Shown here: one piece after another, positions 24,559 through 33,576 of the stretch | Position numbering within the stretch: the stretch's first letter is position 1 | Layout of the letters: each line of letters opens with the position of its first letter | Assembly (NCBI RefSeq): GCF_030325625.1 | Contig: NZ_JACAIS010000001.1 | Coordinates: 744,001 to 808,000 of the forward strand | DNA length: 64,000 nt | From: Sphingobacterium sp. N143 | Lineage (GTDB): Bacteria; Bacteroidota; Bacteroidia; Sphingobacteriales; Sphingobacteriaceae | Direction of reading: 5' to 3' | The notes under the pieces: generated by a model | The model's database searches: none | Told to the model about the DNA's origin: nothing | What the model saw: the letters and a program-made list of their open reading frames with translations, nothing else | Program-made: the position numbers and the translations under genes

Positions 24559-27480
24559 GTGAAAGATCAGAATCAATTCGCCTTATTGGCATCCCGGCTA
24601 AAGGGGGAGCTGTATTATTCGGATGAAGCGTCGCATCAAACCATGCTGCTTGCTTATTCAACAGATGCTTCCGTGTATCAAGAAAAGCCATTGGCGGTAG
24701 CTATCCCAGCTGATATCAACGACATCAAGCATTTAATTGATTTTGTACGGGATAATCAAACTACGCTGATCCCGCGGACCGCAGGAACTTCTTTGGCCGG
24801 ACAGGTGGTTGGCAATGGGATTATCATGGATATTTCCCGGCACTTTAATGGTATCCTGGAGTTGAATGTTGAAGAAAAATGGGTGCGTGTGCAGCCCGGC
24901 ATTATCCGGGATGATCTAAATAATTATCTCAAACCATTTGGCCTGATGTTTGGCCCCGAAACATCTACTGCCAGTCGTGCCATGATTGGCGGTATGATAG
25001 GCAACAATTCGTCGGGGCTACATTCCATTGTTTGGGGAGATACGCGCCAGAACCTGCTCGCCGCCAACGTGCTGTTGGACGACAAGTCCGAAGTTACCTT
25101 CGAAACGCTTGATGAGGCCGCTTATTTTAAAAAATTGAGACAAGCCGACCGTGAAGGAGATATTTATCGTCATATAAATGACCTGCTGACTAATCCCCAG
25201 CATTTGAAAGATATTGAACGTGGCTTTCCAAAACGTTCCATCACTAGACGAAATACCGGCTATGCTTTGGATATGCTGGCCGATCAGAGCCAGCCGTTCA
25301 ATATGTGTAAGCTGCTGGCAGGTTCGGAAGGTACATTGGCCATCGTGACTGAGGCCAAGCTCCACCTGATGGAGCTGCCGCCGAAAGAACTTGGCCTGTT
25401 ATGTGTTCATTTTGCTGATATGGTTGAATGTATGCATGGCAATGTGGTGGCATTAAAGCACAGGCCCGAAGCTTCTGAGCTAGTGGACAAATATATTATG
25501 GATTTTACGGTTGGACATCCTACCTACCAATACAACCGTTTTTTTATTGAAGGAGACCCCCAGGCATTACTGATCGTTGAGTTTAGGGGGCAGACCGCTG
25601 CTGAGGCTGAATCAAAAGCCATGGCTCTGAAGGCTGAGCTGATGGAAAGAGGTTTAGGGTATGCCTATCCTTATATTACAGGGATGGAGCAGACCAATCT
25701 AGTGTGGGATGTCAGAAAAGCTGGTTTGGGCCTTATCCGTAACCTTCCCGGTGATAGCCAGCCTGTCAATCTTATCGAGGACTGTGCTGTTTCGCCCGAG
25801 GACCTTCCGGCTTATGTGATGGATATTCAAAAATTGCTGGCTGAAGAAGGGGTTCATGCTTCATATTATGCACATGCAGGGGCAGGGGAGCTGCACATCG
25901 AGCCTTTTGTCAATTTAAAAACAGCAACAGGTAAGCGCACATTCCGCTCCATCCTTGAAAAAACAAGTGATCTTGTTCTAAAATATAATGGATCATTAAG
26001 TGGGGAGCATGGAGATGGACGGCTAAGAGGCGAGTTTATTGGAAAGGTTTTGGGCGCAGAGGTGTACAGGCTCCTCAGGCAGGTAAAATCAATCTTTGAC
26101 CCGCAGGGGGTCTTTAATGCAAATAAAATTGTCGATACGCCACCAATGGATGCGCATTTGCGCTACGACAATGATGAAAACAGAACGGATATCACGACCT
26201 ATTTTGACTTTTCTAAAGATGAATCCATTTTGCGTATGGCAGAAAGGTGTTCAGGTTCAGGAGACTGTCGGAAGACTGAAATTACCGGCGGAACAATGTG
26301 TCCTTCTTTCATGGCTACCCGTGATGAAAAAGATACGACCCGCGCACGGGCCAATATGCTGCGTCAATTTTTGACCAATTCCACCAAAAAGAACCGCTTT
26401 GATCATCAGGAGATCAAAGAAGTGATGGATCTTTGTTTAAGTTGTAAAGGCTGTAAGACCGAATGTCCTTCAAGTGTGGATGTAGCCAAAATGAAGGCCG
26501 AATTTTTACAACATTATTATGATGAGCATGGTGCTGGCTTTCGCGCAAAATTAATAGCCAATTTTACGGATTCGCAGAAGCTGGGTTCTCTTGTGGCACC
26601 CTTGTACAATTTTGTGGTAAAAAATAATTTCTTGTCTACTTTAGTGAAAAAGACGGTCGGGTTTTCTCCCAAGCGCTCACTTCCAACTGTTCATGGAACG
26701 ACACTGAGCCAATGGGTAAAGAAACAGCGGGCAACCGCTACGGCCAAACGGAAAGTTTACCTTTTCGCTGACGAATTTACAGAATACAATGATACTGAAA
26801 TCGGGATCAAGGCCGTTAAGCTTTTGACGGCATTGGGATATGAGGTCATCATCCCGAAACATGTGCAAAGTGGCCGTACCTATCTTTCCAAAGGGTTCGT
26901 TAAAGAAGCCAAGAAGATCGCCAATCAGAATGTTGATTATTTAAAAGATCTTATTACAGCTGATACACCCTTGTTGGGAATTGAGCCATCAGCCATTATT
27001 ACGTTTAGGGACGAATACTTAAGTTTGGTGGACAGAAGTCTTCAGCATGACGCTCAGCGCATTGCAAAACACGCACTCATGATCGATGAATTCTTATTGC
27101 AAGAAATTGAGTCTGGGCATATCCACCGCGAACAGTTTACAGCTGCTGAGCGAAAGATTAAATTACATGGGCATTGCTATCAAAAGGCATTTCACCTGGT
27201 GACAGTAACTGAACAGGTGCTATCCTTTCCGGCGAATTATAGCGTGGAGGTCATTCCATCGGGCTGCTGTGGTATGGCAGGGTCATTTGGGTACGAGTCA
27301 GAGCATTATGATCTTTCCATGAAGGTGGCTGAGCTCGTTTTATTACCCACTGTACGTAAGACGGATACCCATACCCTGATCGCTGCGGCTGGCACCTCCT
27401 GCAGACACCAGATCAAGGACGGCGCGGCACGCGTAGCCCATCATCCCGTGGAAATTCTATACGAGGCTTTATTGAAATAA
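24559..27480 (+). CDS. FAD-binding and 4Fe-4S D-lactate dehydrogenase-like oxidoreductase
   Basis: The product is about 970 aa, starting at GTG 24559; an in-frame TTG at 24532 is possible but lies in the promoter box. Domains run in order. First, FAD-binding type 4 (IPRTAGTSLAGQVVGNGIIMDIS and GPETSTASRAMIGGMIGNNSSG). Second, the FAD-oxidase C domain with HAGAGELHIEPFVNL and SGEHGDGRLRGEF. Third, a ferredoxin-like region with RCSGSGDCRK, GGTMCPSF and CLSCKGCKTECPSSVD. Last, CCG motifs (HGHCYQKA; PSGCCGMAGSFGYE) as in GlpC/LldE. This is the fusion type seen in quinone-linked D-lactate or D-2-hydroxyacid dehydrogenases; the exact substrate is not fixed. Confidence 0.9.
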   Translation: MKDQNQFALLASRLKGELYYSDEASHQTMLLAYSTDASVYQEKPLAVAIPADINDIKHLIDFVRDNQTTLIPRTAGTSLAGQVVGNGIIMDISRHFNGILELNVEEKWVRVQPGIIRDDLNNYLKPFGLMFGPETSTASRAMIGGMIGNNSSGLHSIVWGDTRQNLLAANVLLDDKSEVTFETLDEAAYFKKLRQADREGDIYRHINDLLTNPQHLKDIERGFPKRSITRRNTGYALDMLADQSQPFNMCKLLAGSEGTLAIVTEAKLHLMELPPKELGLLCVHFADMVECMHGNVVALKHRPEASELVDKYIMDFTVGHPTYQYNRFFIEGDPQALLIVEFRGQTAAEAESKAMALKAELMERGLGYAYPYITGMEQTNLVWDVRKAGLGLIRNLPGDSQPVNLIEDCAVSPEDLPAYVMDIQKLLAEEGVHASYYAHAGAGELHIEPFVNLKTATGKRTFRSILEKTSDLVLKYNGSLSGEHGDGRLRGEFIGKVLGAEVYRLLRQVKSIFDPQGVFNANKIVDTPPMDAHLRYDNDENRTDITTYFDFSKDESILRMAERCSGSGDCRKTEITGGTMCPSFMATRDEKDTTRARANMLRQFLTNSTKKNRFDHQEIKEVMDLCLSCKGCKTECPSSVDVAKMKAEFLQHYYDEHGAGFRAKLIANFTDSQKLGSLVAPLYNFVVKNNFLSTLVKKTVGFSPKRSLPTVHGTTLSQWVKKQRATATAKRKVYLFADEFTEYNDTEIGIKAVKLLTALGYEVIIPKHVQSGRTYLSKGFVKEAKKIANQNVDYLKDLITADTPLLGIEPSAIITFRDEYLSLVDRSLQHDAQRIAKHALMIDEFLLQEIESGHIHREQFTAAERKIKLHGHCYQKAFHLVTVTEQVLSFPANYSVEVIPSGCCGMAGSFGYESEHYDLSMKVAELVLLPTVRKTDTHTLIAAAGTSCRHQIKDGAARVAHHPVEILYEALLK

Positions 27481-27502
27481 AATAAAAACATTGGGAATAG
27501 TT

Positions 27503-27567
27503 GTTTGTTATCAGTAATAATAGTAATATTACTAAGCGCAATATTTGAATGATTACTGATAATAAAC
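27503..27567. repeat. Nested inverted repeat in intergenic region
   Basis: The outer arms at 27503-27518 and 27552-27567 are 16 bp and match at 15 positions (TTATCAGTAAT core against ATTACTGATAA). Inside lies a perfect 14-bp palindrome, TAGTAATATTACTA, at 27521-27534. It sits 10 bp before the lipoprotein start at 27578 and could be an operator or the trace of a small mobile element. No T tract follows, so it is unlikely to be a terminator. Confidence 0.7.
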
Positions 27568-27577
27568 AATGTTCAAT

Positions 27578-28228
27578 ATGTACAAATTCCAATCTATAGC
27601 TCTTCTTGCAACAGCCACTATGGTAATGGCTAGCTGCGGAAACTCCAATCAGAAGAAAACTGATGGACGTGATACGGCGACAGCAAATACAATCGAGCGG
27701 GTAAGAATCGAAAAACTATCCAATGGCACACCCGGACCTGAAAAAAAGAGCTTCTTCCTGCGTATAACGGATGAGGTTAAAACGGATTCAAGTCGTATTT
27801 ATACCGCCAAAGCATTATATAATCAGGATACAGTAGGGGCCAAATTTGAGATCATTGATTTTATTCCCGCTGGTATCATAGATGGGCAACCGAGTGAAGA
27901 TGTAGGCTTTACTAAAGGAAAAATTAAGATTTCGTCGACAGGTACCCAGTCCAATAATCTGGTCAAAGCTCTAGGCGAGCTGTTTGAGACACCAACTACT
28001 GATACGTTTACAAAAGAAACGATTCTGCCAAACGTATTTTCATCCAACAAGTCAAATGTCGATTTATCCAAGAAAACGGCCTATAGCTTTAAGCTTTTCT
28101 TAGACAATAAAAAAGCTGAGCCGGCAGAACTATTTTTTAATGTGGATACTTACAAACATTCTATCGAATTTTCGGAAAAAGATGCCTCCTTCCGTGCGGG
28201 CTTCTTGTCGGCACTGACGGGAAAGTAG
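27578..28228 (+). CDS. Lipoprotein, hypothetical
   Basis: From the ATG at 27578 (MYKFQSIALLATATMVMASCGNS) the protein has a lipobox MASC and is about 216 aa. After the Cys there is a Ser/Asn/Lys-rich linker, then strand-rich sequence (ERVRIEKLSNG, KKSFFLRITDEVKTDSSRIYTAKALYN, TVGAKFEIIDFIPAGI) and a C-terminal half with SYSFKLFLDNKKAEP-like strands. No family is recognised. It stands alone with a strong palindromic terminator after it and a nested inverted repeat in front. A start at 27569 would add only MFN. Confidence 0.75.
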   Translation: MYKFQSIALLATATMVMASCGNSNQKKTDGRDTATANTIERVRIEKLSNGTPGPEKKSFFLRITDEVKTDSSRIYTAKALYNQDTVGAKFEIIDFIPAGIIDGQPSEDVGFTKGKIKISSTGTQSNNLVKALGELFETPTTDTFTKETILPNVFSSNKSNVDLSKKTAYSFKLFLDNKKAEPAELFFNVDTYKHSIEFSEKDASFRAGFLSALTGK

Positions 28229-28256
28229 AGCTAGACATAAAATAAAAATCAACGAT

Positions 28257-28296
28257 AAAAAGGTTGGGAAAACAGCTGTTTTCCCAACCTTTTTTA
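28257..28296 (+). terminator. Rho-independent terminator, 38-bp perfect palindrome
   Basis: The arm at 28257-28275 (GGTTGGGAAAACAG core) is the exact reverse complement of 28276-28294 (CTGTTTTCCCAACC), with A and T runs at the ends. Confidence 0.88.
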
Positions 28297-28392
28297 TTGA
28301 GAACCTGCTTCATGGACTATCTTTAGTTAGCAATCGATTTAATCGTGTTATATGACCATTCCCGGTCGTTCCACGAAAAAGATAACATCAGG

Positions 28393-28425
28393 TTTTGGTT
28401 AATGCTTGGAAATAAGTTAATTTTG
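28393..28425 (+). promoter_or_regulatory. Complete promoter of the DUF763 gene
   Basis: TTTTG at 28393-28397, 20 bp spacer, TAATTTTG at 28418-28425. It matches the Bacteroidota vegetative consensus and excludes the in-frame GTG at 28425 as start. Confidence 0.75.
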
Positions 28426-28451
28426 TGCTAATAAATTTAGTTTTTTTTATG

Positions 28452-29669
28452 ATGAGACGCTCGGGAACGGCAGATCTTCCCCTACATTATGGTAAGGTAC
28501 CGGCTTGGCTTTATGAGCGTATGAGTACTTTGGGAAGATCCATTGTGGAGGTCATTCTTATGGATTATGGAAAAGATGAGGTGCTGCGCCGATTGGCTGA
28601 TCCTTTCTGGTTTCAGAGCTTTGGTGCTGTTCTGGGGATGGATTGGCATTCGTCTGGCATCACGACCGCTGTTATGGGGGCATTAAAACGTGCTATAAAT
28701 CCTCAGGCCAGTTCATTCGGACTTTATGTATGTGGCGGTAAGGGCAAATTTTCAAAGGAGACCCCGCAGGAGTTGGTTCAGTTGGCCCACCGTACCGGAT
28801 TGGATGGGGACAAGTTGGTTCGGACCAGCAAGCTCGTTGCAAAGGTGGATAATACGGCCATACAAGATGGCTATCAGCTGTACCTTCATAATTTTATCGT
28901 TGCCGACAATGGCCACTGGGCTGTTGTTCAGCAGGGTATGCACGATGATGACGGAACAGCACGTCGGTATCATTGGCACTCGGAGCAGATCCGATCTTTT
29001 ATTGAAGAACCCCATACCGGTATCAATGGTCGTTCGCAGGGGGTCATTCTGAATTTGACAGCATCAGGAGCAGCGCCCAACAGGTATGGTATTATGGAAA
29101 TTATTCAAGAAGATACCCCAAAGATCGTACAGGATGTTGCACGGCTCATGATGCCCTCGCACCATGATGTAAGGGCGGCGGATGTTGATTTAAAAAGACT
29201 GGGAGCGATGTTATATATCGCCCGTGAAAGTCAGCCGCAGGATTTTGAGGATCTATTATTGTTAAAAGGGATGGGGCCCCGGACATTGCAGTCATTGGCT
29301 CTAGTCAGTGAGATCATACATGGGGCCCCGGCACGATTTAAGGATCCTGCCCGATTTTCATTTGCACATGGCGGAAAAGATGGACATCCCTTTCCGGTAC
29401 CGCTAAAGATTTATGATCAAAGTATCCAGATCTTGCAGAAAGGAATAAGGCAATCAAAGCTAGGGAATAGCGACAAGGTAAAATCCATTCATAAACTTCA
29501 TCAAATCGTATTGGAAGCAGAGGCGAACTTTAACCCGCAGTTCGATATTCAGCAAGTGATCGAACAGGAACGGCGAGACTCATGGAAATACAAGGGCAGG
29601 ACAGTCTATGGTGAAGCAAAGCCGCCTAAAGCAGGCCAGCAAGGTAAGCAATTATCACTTTTTGAGTAA
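28452..29669 (+). CDS. DUF763 domain-containing protein
   Basis: This roughly 405-aa protein opens with the diagnostic RRSGTADLPLHYGKVPAWLYERM and continues with DPFWFQSFGAVLGMDWHSSGITTAV, FGLYVCGGKGKFSKETPQEL and WAVVQQGMHDDDGTARRYHWHS. The last third has a helix-hairpin-helix-like segment (LLLLKGMGPRTLQSLALVSEIIHG), suggesting contact with nucleic acid. DUF763 occurs in archaea and bacteria and has no settled function. ATGs at 28449 and 28452 are adjacent; homologues start with MRRSG. The C-terminal tail (KPPKAGQQGKQLSLFE) ends in QLSLFE, close to the QL-S-LF beta-clamp binding motif. Confidence 0.9.
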   Translation: MRRSGTADLPLHYGKVPAWLYERMSTLGRSIVEVILMDYGKDEVLRRLADPFWFQSFGAVLGMDWHSSGITTAVMGALKRAINPQASSFGLYVCGGKGKFSKETPQELVQLAHRTGLDGDKLVRTSKLVAKVDNTAIQDGYQLYLHNFIVADNGHWAVVQQGMHDDDGTARRYHWHSEQIRSFIEEPHTGINGRSQGVILNLTASGAAPNRYGIMEIIQEDTPKIVQDVARLMMPSHHDVRAADVDLKRLGAMLYIARESQPQDFEDLLLLKGMGPRTLQSLALVSEIIHGAPARFKDPARFSFAHGGKDGHPFPVPLKIYDQSIQILQKGIRQSKLGNSDKVKSIHKLHQIVLEAEANFNPQFDIQQVIEQERRDSWKYKGRTVYGEAKPPKAGQQGKQLSLFE

Positions 29670-29735
29670 ATATAGCCCGATTGTAATCATTTAGTTAAAT
29701 TGTGTTAAACATCTTTAAAATTATATATACGCCAG

Positions 29736-29743
29736 TATATTTG
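29736..29743 (+). promoter_or_regulatory. Candidate -7 box (TAtaTTTG)
   Basis: TATATTTG lies 7 bp before the ATG of the small ORF at 29751. It is one of few supports for that ORF. Confidence 0.4.
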
Positions 29744-29750
29744 CTTCCAA

Positions 29751-29948
29751 ATGAAAGTGGTCATTACAATGGTATGTTTTATATGTTTCCTCTTACTCAG
29801 GAGCGGAAACAGCCATATCGTGCTCAATGAATCTGATCGTCCCACGGTCAGCCTGAGGCATCAGTATAATGACGCTTCGCTAAAGGAAAAGGTTGTTCCG
29901 GCCGGGGAGGCACATCTGGGAGGAGGCTGGAAATATGCTGTTTGTTGA
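29751..29948 (+). CDS. Small exported peptide, hypothetical
   Basis: A 65-aa frame with an N-terminal hydrophobic stretch (MKVVITMVCFICFLLLRSG) and a short polar remainder ending GGGWKYAVC. It has a -7 box in front and a strong hairpin after it (29979-30021), which makes a real small transcript plausible. No homologue is recognised and it could still be chance. Confidence 0.4.
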   Translation: MKVVITMVCFICFLLLRSGNSHIVLNESDRPTVSLRHQYNDASLKEKVVPAGEAHLGGGWKYAVC

Positions 29949-29978
29949 ATGGACTTCGCTAGCCGGGGTCTTGTTTTA

Positions 29979-30021
29979 AACCAACAGCGTCTCCGGGATC
30001 AATCCGGAAACGCTGTTGGTT
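29979..30021. terminator. Strong hairpin between convergent genes
   Basis: AACCAACAGCGT-c-TCCGG and CCGGA-a-ACGCTGTTGGTT form a stem of about 17 bp around a 7-nt loop. It lies between the small ORF (+) and the AhpD-like gene (-). No good T tract follows on either strand. Confidence 0.6.
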
Positions 30022-30035
30022 GGAAAAGCAATCGT

Positions 30036-30476
30036 CTATTTCAGCAATTCCAAATGCGTACTTATGCCGATCCTGTTCCAGGCGTTGATGGTGACAATCG
30101 CAATAATGATCTGCGCAATCTGCTTTTCATCAAAAAACTGTTTTGCTTTTTGATACGTCTCTTCCGTCAAACCCTGCTGATGGATTAGCGTGATTTCTTC
30201 CGTCATTTCCAATAAAACCTGCTCTTCAGCTGTATATAGCTCAGTCTCGCGCCAGGCATTCAGCAAGAATATACGTTGTGGTGTTTCTCCGTATTTCAGT
30301 GCATCTTTCGTATGCATGTCCAAACAAAAGGCGCAACCATTGATTTGGGAAGCTCTTATTTTGATCAATTCCTTTTGTATTGGGGTCAGGAAAATACCCG
30401 CAAGATAGGTTTCCAGTCCCAACATTGCCTTATAAGCTGTTGCATCTACTTTTGCAATATTTAAACGTGCTGCCAT
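30036..30476 (-). CDS. AhpD-like carboxymuconolactone decarboxylase family protein
   Basis: The 146-aa protein has the AhpD core: ELIKIRASQINGCAFCLDMHTKDAL with the C-x-x-C-x-x-x-H redox motif, and RIFLLNAWRET and TAEEQVLLEMTEEITL helices. The C-terminal half includes QIAQIIIAIVTINAWNRIGI, the typical second helical hairpin. Members are alkylhydroperoxidase-like thiol enzymes of the cytoplasm. It stands alone upstream of the glutaminase gene. A near-consensus TAnnTTTG lies before the start. Physiological role is not shown. Confidence 0.9.
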   Translation of the reverse strand: MAARLNIAKVDATAYKAMLGLETYLAGIFLTPIQKELIKIRASQINGCAFCLDMHTKDALKYGETPQRIFLLNAWRETELYTAEEQVLLEMTEEITLIHQQGLTEETYQKAKQFFDEKQIAQIIIAIVTINAWNRIGISTHLELLK

Positions 30477-30644
30477 AATGATATATTTTTTTGATGATAC
30501 AAAGTTGTGAGAATGACCGGATAATAAACTTAAACTGGTTTAAGAAAGCAGATATTCGCTATGTTCTGTTCTCCGGATGTTATTCTAGTTCGGTATATTC
30601 AATTATAGTAGGGATAACAATTGTAAAGATAAACAAGCAAGTCA

Positions 30645-31676
30645 TTAATAAAATAGACTCAGGTTCCTGGATTGGACCAGATCCAAAATCATATGATAGC
30701 CAGCAAGTGAATTGCCATGCTGGTCCAGGGCAGGGCTAAATGCAGCTATTCCGATTTGACCGGGCACACTTACGGTAATTCCTCCTCCCACACCAGATTT
30801 ACTTGGTAGCCCTACCGTCCGCGCATATTCTCCGCTGAATTCATACATTCCGGCAATCAACATCTGCGACAAAATAAGCTGTGACAAGCTCGTATTCTGA
30901 TATTGTTTATTGCCGTCATAACGGACACAATGATTGGCAAAAAAGAATCCTATCTTAGCCAGATCTTCAACCGTAATTTCTATAGAGCATTGTTTGAAAT
31001 AATTATTGAGCTTTTCTTCTCCGTCGCCTATAATTAAGCCATTGTTGCGCATCAGATAAAACATCCCTCTATTCCGATGTCCTGTTTCTCTTTCCGAATT
31101 GTATACAGCATGACTATAATTTATATCCGGATTTTTCGTAATGAAACGGATCATATTCAGTATTTTGGCGAATGGTTCTTCACCTTTTCCTTTAATTAGT
31201 GCTGTCGTTAAGATTGCGCCCGCATTCATCATCGGGTTTAGCGGTTTGCCCATGGTCTCCAGGTTGGCAAAATGATTGAAAGGTTTGTCTGTACCGAAAT
31301 AGCCCATTTTATCGAAAACATTCTCTTCTCCATGCTCTTGCACCGCAATCATCAGGGCAATTATCTTTGATATGCTCTGTATGGTAAACTTCTGTTGCAC
31401 ATCGCCGGCACTAACGACCGTGCCATCCCTGTTGACAACAGATAGACCAATAGCTTGTGCATTGACTTTACCCAGCTCTGGAATATAATCAGCCACTTTT
31501 CCCTGTTTGAAAAATGAGCTATTTTTTTGGAGAATACGGTTTAATGTTGCAGCATCTATGGCTGTGCTGTCTTTTACTGTCTGGGTACGTGTACCGAGCT
31601 GTGCGGAGCATACCGGTAAAGTTGCTGGACAGGTCAGGAGCAAGAAGCCCGTAATTAAATGATAAGTTTTGCGCAT
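30645..31676 (-). CDS. glsA: Glutaminase A with signal peptide
   Basis: From the ATG at 31676 (MRKTYHLITGFLLLTCPATL) this is a 343-aa serine-type glutaminase. The catalytic pair is S101-x-x-K104 (TIQSISKI), and further family motifs are GKPLNPMMNAGAI, YNSERETGHRNRGMFYLMRNNG, LAKIGFFFANHC and GLPSKSGVGGGI. Typical cytoplasmic GlsA is about 305-310 aa; the extra N-terminus here is a hydrophobic export signal, so glutamine would be deamidated in the periplasm. The upstream in-frame start is a TTG, so I rejected it. The GHL10-type hydrolase gene upstream on the same strand is 102 bp away. Confidence 0.9.
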   Translation of the reverse strand: MRKTYHLITGFLLLTCPATLPVCSAQLGTRTQTVKDSTAIDAATLNRILQKNSSFFKQGKVADYIPELGKVNAQAIGLSVVNRDGTVVSAGDVQQKFTIQSISKIIALMIAVQEHGEENVFDKMGYFGTDKPFNHFANLETMGKPLNPMMNAGAILTTALIKGKGEEPFAKILNMIRFITKNPDINYSHAVYNSERETGHRNRGMFYLMRNNGLIIGDGEEKLNNYFKQCSIEITVEDLAKIGFFFANHCVRYDGNKQYQNTSLSQLILSQMLIAGMYEFSGEYARTVGLPSKSGVGGGITVSVPGQIGIAAFSPALDQHGNSLAGYHMILDLVQSRNLSLFY

Positions 31677-31778
31677 GTTATCGAATATGTTCAAGTTCCA
31701 AAGATAGGAAAGTATCCAGATTGAAAGCTGTAATCAGGGGTGAAGTCCGCCATGGAAGATCCACCCCAGTACAATGTT

Positions 31779-33170
31779 TTAACCGTTTGTTGTTGCAGGA
31801 TCAACATTCCAGCCCGAAAGTATGCCGCCATAGAAGAAGAACGTCACATAGAAACGTTGCTTGCTCGTATTATCTTCTACAAGATATTTTTTTGTCACAT
31901 CGTATTCATCCACTTTCTTATATGCTGATAAAGCCACAGGGGCTGCTGATGGATTTTGAAGCTGTACCATTTCCTGTATTTTTTGGGTGATCAGCTTCAT
32001 GATGCCTTCCTTCTTAAAAGGATCATTCTCTATTTTGCTGGCAGAAAGGCGGGGAAGGATTCCATTATTTTTGTCCTTTTTGATTTTTGCTGCTGTTGTA
32101 TAGGCTTTAAAACGAGCTTTGATTGCTGGATCTTTTAAGCTATGTATTGTAAAAATGGAAATCCCTTGAGCACCGTTATTTAGGGCCTCGTCCATGTCGA
32201 CAAACATTTCATCATTGTTTTTAGCCATCAGTCCGCAATATAAAGTGGTGTTATTTCCTTTATCCTTCACATTTTCCAATGTACAATCCTTAATAAAGCT
32301 CGGATCTTCGGTATAAAAGCTGCTATAGACCATGGGAAATACAATGTCCAGATTCCATTTCCCCCAGTCCTGACGGACCATACGTGAAGCCATTTTGGGC
32401 GTTGGGAAAGGAGAGGCTGCCATGATTTTTCCATTGGCATGAACCACATCTGCGATCATATTTGCCATTTCAGTGATCTGATCACAACGGAACTGTCGCC
32501 ATTTTAGGTCCTTTGAAGGATCCTGCTGAGCATGAGGATCGTAACCGTACTGTTTTTTGAATTTTTCAACGGCAATAGGATGGTATCCATAATCCCATGC
32601 AGGATATTCACGATCCTGTACGATATTGTATTTTGGCCATAATGTCGTCGGCAACACCACATCAACGTAACGATGATAATCAATTGAAATACCAGAGAGC
32701 CCCTCAACCTCGCAATAGGATTGGATTTTCTGTTTGATATATTCCTTCACTCCGGGGACTACGGGCGATAAGAATTTATAATAATCAACATAAGCTGTTG
32801 TATCAGCCAGGCTCTTGCCATTTCTGTTGACACTGAACCATTCCGGATGTTCTTTTAAGATTTTATCGCGGTCATGTTCAAGGTTCATGGTCCACAGCCA
32901 TGCAATGACCTGGATACCATATTTTTTGGCAATCGGAACAGCAACCCGATATTCGTCAGGGCTTGCCGCATTTAGCATAACACCATCAATGCCCAGGTAG
33001 TTCATTTCCCGGCATATAGAATCGAAATTTGTTGTTGGACTATAGTCAAGCCAAGTCCAGAACATAGCCTGTTTCTCCCGCTCCGCAGCATGGGAAGCAG
33101 GCATAAAGAAGCCATGGATACAAATTAGTAATAGGCAAAGAGCACCTTTTTTAATTAGCTGTTTTTTCAT
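31779..33170 (-). CDS. Exported GHL10-type (family 10-like) glycosyl hydrolase
   Basis: The 463-aa protein has a Sec signal (MKKQLIKKGALCLLLICIHGFFMPASHA). The catalytic TIM barrel matches the glycosyl-hydrolase-like 10 family: REKQAMFWTWLDY, MNYLGIDGVMLNAAS, AKKYGIQVIAWLWTMN, then GLSGISIDYHRYVDVVL, AVEKFKKQYGYDP and MAASPFPTPKMASRMVRQDWGKWNLDIVFPMVYSSFY. A C-terminal region of about 110 residues follows and is not recognised. Such enzymes act on glycans outside the cytoplasm; the bond cleaved is unknown. It is upstream of glsA on the same strand. Confidence 0.82.
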   Translation of the reverse strand: MKKQLIKKGALCLLLICIHGFFMPASHAAEREKQAMFWTWLDYSPTTNFDSICREMNYLGIDGVMLNAASPDEYRVAVPIAKKYGIQVIAWLWTMNLEHDRDKILKEHPEWFSVNRNGKSLADTTAYVDYYKFLSPVVPGVKEYIKQKIQSYCEVEGLSGISIDYHRYVDVVLPTTLWPKYNIVQDREYPAWDYGYHPIAVEKFKKQYGYDPHAQQDPSKDLKWRQFRCDQITEMANMIADVVHANGKIMAASPFPTPKMASRMVRQDWGKWNLDIVFPMVYSSFYTEDPSFIKDCTLENVKDKGNNTTLYCGLMAKNNDEMFVDMDEALNNGAQGISIFTIHSLKDPAIKARFKAYTTAAKIKKDKNNGILPRLSASKIENDPFKKEGIMKLITQKIQEMVQLQNPSAAPVALSAYKKVDEYDVTKKYLVEDNTSKQRFYVTFFFYGGILSGWNVDPATTNG

Positions 33171-33576
33171 ATCGTTATGATGTCTATAAATTGTTTAACA
33201 TGAGACTTATGAAATGATCTGCTTCCGTGATACGCGACCGGAAAATTTCAATGAGCTGATGTTGATTTAGGGTTTTATCCACTTCAGTTGGTGAATTTAC
33301 ACAAAAACTGCAAGAATGCCGGATTCAATTTAAATACGCGAATCATATTCTTTCAATGAGCAGCTGTTTTCAAAAATAATAAGGACTTTCTTTTAGAGAT
33401 GTTGTATACAACTTGATCTTGGCTGATTATCGGATGCGATCATATTGCTATTTTCCTGTTTTTTGTAGCTATTTATCCCTGAAATTGGGGATTTATCAAA
33501 TTTTATGCTTTAGTAAGCAGGTTTTTATAGTAATTTTGAGCATTGAAAAAAAATCACTTAAGTTATTAAGATAGAT
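33171..33576. other. 406-bp intergenic region
   Basis: This lies between the divergent glycosyl hydrolase and polysaccharide deacetylase genes. It holds a perfect 12-bp palindrome, GTTGTATACAAC, at 33401-33412, and a TAATTTTG -7 box at 33531-33538 for the deacetylase. I see no gene in it. Confidence 0.6.
33531..33538 (+). promoter_or_regulatory. Candidate -7 box (TAatTTTG)
   Basis: It matches TAnnTTTG and lies 38 bp before the deacetylase ATG at 33577. No clear -33 element is present. Confidence 0.45.
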
